Assembly: GCA_036562265.1 (NCBI GenBank)
Contig: DATCKS010000095.1
Span: 1-8,990 of the forward strand
DNA length: 8,990 nucleotides
DNA from: DASVDK01 sp036562265 [NCBI: Thermodesulfobacteriota bacterium]
GTDB taxonomy: Bacteria; DASVDK01
Direction of reading: 5' to 3'
The notes under the pieces are model-generated. The model made no database searches and was not told the DNA's origin. It worked only from the letters and a program-made list of their open reading frames with translations. Positions 5,112 through 8,990 of this stretch are shown piece by piece (the first letter of the stretch is position 1; the number at the start of each line of letters is the position of its first letter). The position numbers and the translations under genes were made by a program.

Positions 5112-7827
5112 TGCCGGTGATGGCGGCGCGGACCGCCGCGCGGATGTCCTCGAGCTTCGAGGGCGAGGTGATCTTGTGGCCGAAGATGTCGGTCACGTAG
5201 AAGACGTCCTCGGCGCGGTCCCCCTTGGTCGTGACCTTGGCGAGGGCGATGGTGAGCCCGGTCGCGGCGAGGGCGTTGGTGATCGAGTAGAGGAGGCCGA
5301 TCCGGTCCGGCGCGTAGACGTCGATGACGGTGTGGGTGTCGGACGCCTCGTTGTCGATCTCGACGTGCGTCGCCACCTTGGGGCGAGGACGGCCGCCGAG
5401 GACGGAGGGGCGCTGGCGCCGCGCCACGAGGTCGGCCACCCGGAGCCGCCCCGTGATGGCCGCCTCGAGGTCGGCGAGGACCCGCTCCCATCGCTGCGGG
5501 TCGTCGAGCGCGTCGGTGACCGGCGAGGCGAGGTGGAAGATGTCGAGGGCGTGGCCGTCGCGCCGGGTGTGGATCTGCGCGGAGAGGATGTTCACGTTGT
5601 GCCCGGCGAGGACGCCGGCGATCTTCGCGAAGAGCCCCGGCACGTCGAGCGTGCTGACGACGAGCTCCCAGTGGCCCCGATCGGGGCGGTGCGTGAGCGA
5701 GGTGGCCAGCGGCCGGTCGTCCTGCCGCAGCGCCACGCGGGCGTGCGCCGCGATGTCCTCGGCGTCGTTGATCAGGAAGTAGCGAGGCGGCAGCGACTTG
5801 AAGTAGGCCTCCCGCGCGGCGTCGTCGAACTCGCCGCCGAGCTTCGCCGCGGCCTCGGCCCGCGCGGCCGCGGCCCGCTCCTCGGGCCTCGCGACGGTGG
5901 CCGTCCGCCCGTCGAGCACCGCGGCCGCCTTCTCGTACAGCTCCTGGAGCAGCGCCCCCTTCCAGGGCGTCCACACCTCCGGCCCCACGGCGCGCATGTC
6001 GGCGAACGTGAGGAGGTAGAGCATGCGCAGCCGCTCGAGGCTCCCCATGGTCCTCGCGAAGCTCTGGATGAGCTTCTCGTCGTCGAGGTCGCGCTTCTGG
6101 GCGAGCTGGCTCATCGTCAGGTGGTGCAGCGCGAGGAACTCGAGCACCGCCACGTCCTCCGGCGGGTAGCCCATCCGGGTGCCGACCCGCACGGCGATGC
6201 GCGCGCCCCGCTCGACGTGTCCGTGCCCGTGCCCCTTACCGATGTCGTGCAGGAAGACGCCGAGGATCAGGAGGTCGGGACGCTGGATCTCCTCGGCGAT
6301 GGCCGTGAGCTGGGGGAAGCGCTCCGTGTACTCCCCCTTCTGCAAGGTGCGGAGCTGGTCGACCGCCTTGAGCAGGTGCTCGTCGACCGTGTAGACGTGG
6401 TAGACGTCGTGCTGCATCTTGCAGAGGAGCCGGCCGAACTCCGGCACGTAGGCGCCGAGCACGTGCAGCCGGTTCATCGCCCGGAGCGCCGTGCCGACGC
6501 CGCGCTTGAGCTCGAGGAGCCGCCGGAAGGAGGCGTTGACCGCCGGGTCGCGGCGGAAGGCGGCGTCGATGCGGCCGAGCGACTGCCGCACGAGCCCCTC
6601 GAGGTACCCGGAGAGCGGCACGCCCAGGCGGGCCGCGTGCTCGAACGCCTCCATGATGGCCGCCGGCCGCTCCTCGAAGAGGGTTGGCGAGGTCACGGTC
6701 AGCTCGCCGTTGAAGATCTTGAACCCGGGCGCGACCTCGCGCTGCGTGAGGTAGCCCACGAGGGTTCGCGCGCGACTCGGCCGCGCCCGGCAATGGGCGA
6801 TGATCCGATCGGCGAACTCCGTGATCGCGAGGGCGCGCAGGTAGTAGGCGCGCATGAAGCGCTCGACCGCGAGCGAGCGCTTCGTGCCGCGGATGCCGAG
6901 CGCCTCGGGCATCGCCTCCTGGTGGTCGAACGTCAGGCGGTCGTTCTTGCGCCCGCTGCGGTAGTGCAGCTCGCTGCGGACCCGCCAGAGGAAGTCGACC
7001 GACCGCTCGACGACGGTGAACTCGCGCTCGGTCATGAGCCCCTTGATCTTCAGGTCCTTGAGCTCCCGGATCTTGTACTTCGCCTTGGCGATCCAGAGGG
7101 CGGTGTGGACGTCGCGCAGGCCCCCCTGCCCCTCCTTGACGTTCGGCTCGAGGATGTAGACCGACCCGCCGAACTTCTCGTGGCGCTGTCTGAGCTCGCG
7201 CACCTTCTCGTCGATGAACTTCGCGACGTCCTTGTAGAGGACCTCCTTCCGGATGACCCGCTCGTACTCGTCGAACAGGGCGCGGTCGCCGGCCAGGAAG
7301 CGCGAGTCGAGGAAGGCGGTCCGCACGGTCAGGTCCTGCTGGGCCAGCTTCACGGCGTCCGTGATCCGCCGGACGGCGTTGCCGACCTCGAGGCCGAGGT
7401 CCCAGAGGGCGTAGAGGACCCGCTCGCTGACCGTCTGGACGTAGGGGGAGGCCTTCCAGGGGTAGAGGAACATCACGTCGACGTCCGAGGCGGGGTTCAT
7501 CTCGCCGCGGCCGTAGCCGCCCACGGCGACGACCGAGAGCCGCTCGGCGACGCGCAGGTGCTGCCGGAAGAACTCCGCCTCGGCCAGGGCGAGCAGGCGC
7601 CCGATGAGGGCGTCGATCAGCGCGGTCCGCATCTCGAGCACCTGCCGGCCGCTCGCGCCCGCCTCGTGGCAGGCACGGATCGTCGCCTGTCCCTCCTTGA
7701 GGTAGGCCTTGAACGCCGCGAGGTCGAAGACCTCGGGCGGATCGGGGAGCGCCGCCGTCCGGGGCCGGGCCTCGCCGTCGACGGCGGCCTGCGGCGTCGG
7801 CGCCTCCACGAGGTCCGGGGTACCCAT
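5107..7827 (-). CDS. glnD: Bifunctional [protein-PII] uridylyltransferase / uridylyl-removing enzyme
   Basis: GlnD is the cytoplasmic glutamine sensor: it uridylylates PII proteins (GlnB/GlnK) when glutamine is low and removes UMP when glutamine is high, thereby controlling glutamine synthetase and nitrogen genes. The 906 residues are family length and all domains are there in order. The nucleotidyltransferase motif GGYGRGEMNPASDVDVMF (103-120) carries the catalytic Asp115 and Asp117; the conserved NVKEGQGGLRDVHTALWIA lies near 229; the HD phosphohydrolase core is HDIGKGHGHGH from 527, with an upstream VDEHLLKAVDQL; and two C-terminal ACT domains start near 717 (LVVSTLDVPGLFAKIAGVLA) and 828 (TVIDVYAPDRIGLLYSITNA). 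Both activities and the glutamine sensors should therefore be intact. A proline- and alanine-rich N-terminal extension of about 30 residues is unremarkable. It starts 3 bases after the mutS stop, so the two are probably co-transcribed. The ATG has no strong Shine-Dalgarno, suggesting coupling. Confidence 0.97.
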   Translation of the reverse strand: MGTPDLVEAPTPQAAVDGEARPRTAALPDPPEVFDLAAFKAYLKEGQATIRACHEAGASGRQVLEMRTALIDALIGRLLALAEAEFFRQHLRVAERLSVVAVGGYGRGEMNPASDVDVMFLYPWKASPYVQTVSERVLYALWDLGLEVGNAVRRITDAVKLAQQDLTVRTAFLDSRFLAGDRALFDEYERVIRKEVLYKDVAKFIDEKVRELRQRHEKFGGSVYILEPNVKEGQGGLRDVHTALWIAKAKYKIRELKDLKIKGLMTEREFTVVERSVDFLWRVRSELHYRSGRKNDRLTFDHQEAMPEALGIRGTKRSLAVERFMRAYYLRALAITEFADRIIAHCRARPSRARTLVGYLTQREVAPGFKIFNGELTVTSPTLFEERPAAIMEAFEHAARLGVPLSGYLEGLVRQSLGRIDAAFRRDPAVNASFRRLLELKRGVGTALRAMNRLHVLGAYVPEFGRLLCKMQHDVYHVYTVDEHLLKAVDQLRTLQKGEYTERFPQLTAIAEEIQRPDLLILGVFLHDIGKGHGHGHVERGARIAVRVGTRMGYPPEDVAVLEFLALHHLTMSQLAQKRDLDDEKLIQSFARTMGSLERLRMLYLLTFADMRAVGPEVWTPWKGALLQELYEKAAAVLDGRTATVARPEERAAAARAEAAAKLGGEFDDAAREAYFKSLPPRYFLINDAEDIAAHARVALRQDDRPLATSLTHRPDRGHWELVVSTLDVPGLFAKIAGVLAGHNVNILSAQIHTRRDGHALDIFHLASPVTDALDDPQRWERVLADLEAAITGRLRVADLVARRQRPSVLGGRPRPKVATHVEIDNEASDTHTVIDVYAPDRIGLLYSITNALAATGLTIALAKVTTKGDRAEDVFYVTDIFGHKITSPSKLEDIRAAVRAAITGT

Positions 7828-7830
7828 GCC

Positions 7831-8990
7831 CTAGGACGCCCGATCCCGGCCGAAGAGCGCGAGCTGGGGGGCCGCCTGCGCCTGCCCCTGCCGCCTCGCG
7901 CCTCGCCGGGCGAAGCGCGGCTGGCCGCTCTCGGTGAGCTCGTCCCCCTCGAGGTTGGCCAGCACCTCCTGGGCCCTCGCGAGCACCGGCTCCGGAATGC
8001 CGGCGAGCCGCGCGACCTGGATCCCGTACGAGCGCGAGGCCGCGCCGGGGACGATCTTGCGCAGGAAGACGATACGCCCCTCGCTCTCGGTCACCGCCAC
8101 CGTGAGGTTGACGACGCGCGGCTTGGTCCTGGCGAGATCGGTCAGCTCGTGGTAGTGGGTCGCGAAGAGCGTCTTGCAGCCGAGATTCGGGTCGTCGTGC
8201 AGGTGCTCGGCCACGGCCCAGGCGAGCGAGAGCCCGTCGTACGTGGAGGTCCCGCGTCCAAGCTCGTCGAGGATGACGAGGCTGCGCGGCGTGGCCGACC
8301 GGAGGATGGCCGCGGTCTCGCTCATCTCGACCATGAACGTGCTCCGGCCGCGTGACAGGTCGTCGGCCGCGCCGATGCGCGAGAAGATCCGGTCGACGAG
8401 GCCGATCCGCGCGCGCCGCGCCGGGACGAAGGCGCCCACCTGGGCCATCAGGACGATCAGCGCCACCTGGCGCAGGTAGGTGGACTTGCCGGCCATGTTC
8501 GGCCCGGTGACGACCAGGATCTGGTTGGCCGACGTGTCGAGCCGGACGTCGTTGGGGACGAACCGCTCGCCGAGCGGCATCCGCTCGATGACCGGGTGGC
8601 GCCCCTCCTCGATGACGATCTCGGTCCCCTCGGTCAGCTCCGGCCGCACGTAGTCGTACCGGACCGCCGCCTCGGCGAAGGCGGCGACGGCGTCGAGCTC
8701 GGCGACGACGTCGGCCGTGGCCGCGATTCGCCTCGCCTCGGCCGCCACCGCGTCGCGAAGCTCCATGAAGAGCTCGTACTCCAGGTCGAGGATGCGCGCC
8801 TCGGCCGACAGGACCTTCTCCTCGTAGGCCTTGAGCTCCGGCGTGACGAACCGCTCGGCCTGCGTGAGCGTCTGGCGCCGCTCGTAGTCGTCCGGCACGA
8901 GGTGGAGGTTCGGCCGCGTCACCTCGATGTAGTAGCCGAACACCCGGTTGTAGCCGACCTTGAGCGAGGCGATGCCGGTCCGCTGCCGCT
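7831..8990 (-). CDS. mutS: DNA mismatch repair ATPase MutS, C-terminal part (5' end outside window)
   Basis: The frame is open to the right edge, and the first residues seen ([20 protein letters not shown]) are the end of the MutS lever/core region, so the mismatch-binding domain with the Phe-x-Glu motif is off-window. The apparent start at 8943 is only a GTG valine within this conserved stretch. About 385 residues follow: the clamp helices, EGRHPVIE, Walker [24 protein letters not shown], Walker [17 protein letters not shown] and the FATHYHEL switch, all intact. Near the C-terminus QLALF is a good beta-clamp binding motif of QLxLF type. The protein then stops after only six residues (GRDRAS), without the helical tail that in E. 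coli MutS mediates tetramer formation. MutS recognises mispairs and recruits MutL. The gene directly precedes glnD, an arrangement without obvious functional logic. Confidence 0.97.
   Translation of the reverse strand, partial: RQRTGIASLKVGYNRVFGYYIEVTRPNLHLVPDDYERRQTLTQAERFVTPELKAYEEKVLSAEARILDLEYELFMELRDAVAAEARRIAATADVVAELDAVAAFAEAAVRYDYVRPELTEGTEIVIEEGRHPVIERMPLGERFVPNDVRLDTSANQILVVTGPNMAGKSTYLRQVALIVLMAQVGAFVPARRARIGLVDRIFSRIGAADDLSRGRSTFMVEMSETAAILRSATPRSLVILDELGRGTSTYDGLSLAWAVAEHLHDDPNLGCKTLFATHYHELTDLARTKPRVVNLTVAVTESEGRIVFLRKIVPGAASRSYGIQVARLAGIPEPVLARAQEVLANLEGDELTESGQPRFARRGARRQGQAQAAPQLALFGRDRAS

Noticed and set aside
2016-5120. A plus-strand open frame of 1034 codons crossing the glycosyltransferase gene, spacer, small gene and selD
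   Set aside because: It has no recognisable domain and is Arg/Pro/Gly/Ala-rich; it runs across three well-supported genes on both strands, and is open only because stops are rare at this GC content.
5176-8355. A plus-strand open frame of 1059 codons antisense to glnD and mutS
   Set aside because: Its Arg/Glu/Val/Gly-rich, motif-free composition is that of an antisense frame in GC-rich DNA, while the minus strand carries unmistakable GlnD and MutS.
1-8990. tRNA or rRNA genes, CRISPR arrays, intact transposases, integrase attachment sites
   Set aside because: I saw no cloverleaf, no regularly spaced direct repeats and no transposase or integrase motifs on either strand.

Overview
This is a very GC-rich window (roughly 70% G+C or more by eye; third codon positions almost always G or C) from a Gram-negative bacterium. 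The outer-membrane beta-barrel at the left edge shows there is an outer membrane, and the full-length GlnD shows PII-type nitrogen signalling. A selenophosphate synthetase whose own active site is encoded by an in-frame UGA implies that the organism inserts selenocysteine. These traits fit high-GC environmental lineages such as Acidobacteriota, Methylomirabilota/Rokubacteria or Myxococcota/Desulfobacterota. The window alone does not decide between them.

Left third (1-3357, plus strand): a tight three-gene cluster. It holds the C-terminal part of a YaiO-like outer-membrane beta-barrel, a membrane-anchored HEAT-repeat protein that starts inside the barrel gene's last codons, and a processive-type family 2 glycosyltransferase 8 bases further on. 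Together they look like a polysaccharide synthesis and export module: the synthase works at the inner membrane, the HEAT protein is a cytoplasmic scaffold tethered to that membrane, and the barrel is a possible outer-membrane exit or modifying protein.

Middle (3358-5106): a 251-base convergent spacer with two GC hairpins, then on the minus strand a small unrecognised 102-residue protein and selD. A simple reading of selD gives a protein lacking its N-terminus. Reading through TGA at 4959-4961 restores the complete N-terminal active-site segment, with selenocysteine where E. coli SelD has its catalytic cysteine, and a bacterial SECIS-type hairpin follows the UGA. Both minus-strand genes here have a TANNNT hexamer 6-7 bases before the ATG and no Shine-Dalgarno sequence, suggesting leaderless transcripts.

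Right half (5107-8990, minus strand): mutS (3' portion only) followed 3 bases later by glnD, an apparent operon. It ends in a perfect 6-bp inverted repeat that overlaps the glnD stop codon and is followed by a pyrimidine-rich, relatively AT-rich tract (terminator and/or repeat remnant).

The most interesting result is the hidden selenoprotein: SelD needed to make selenocysteine is itself a selenoprotein here, and automatic gene calling would truncate it by 45 residues. This type of SelD is known, so it is a recovered annotation rather than a new system.
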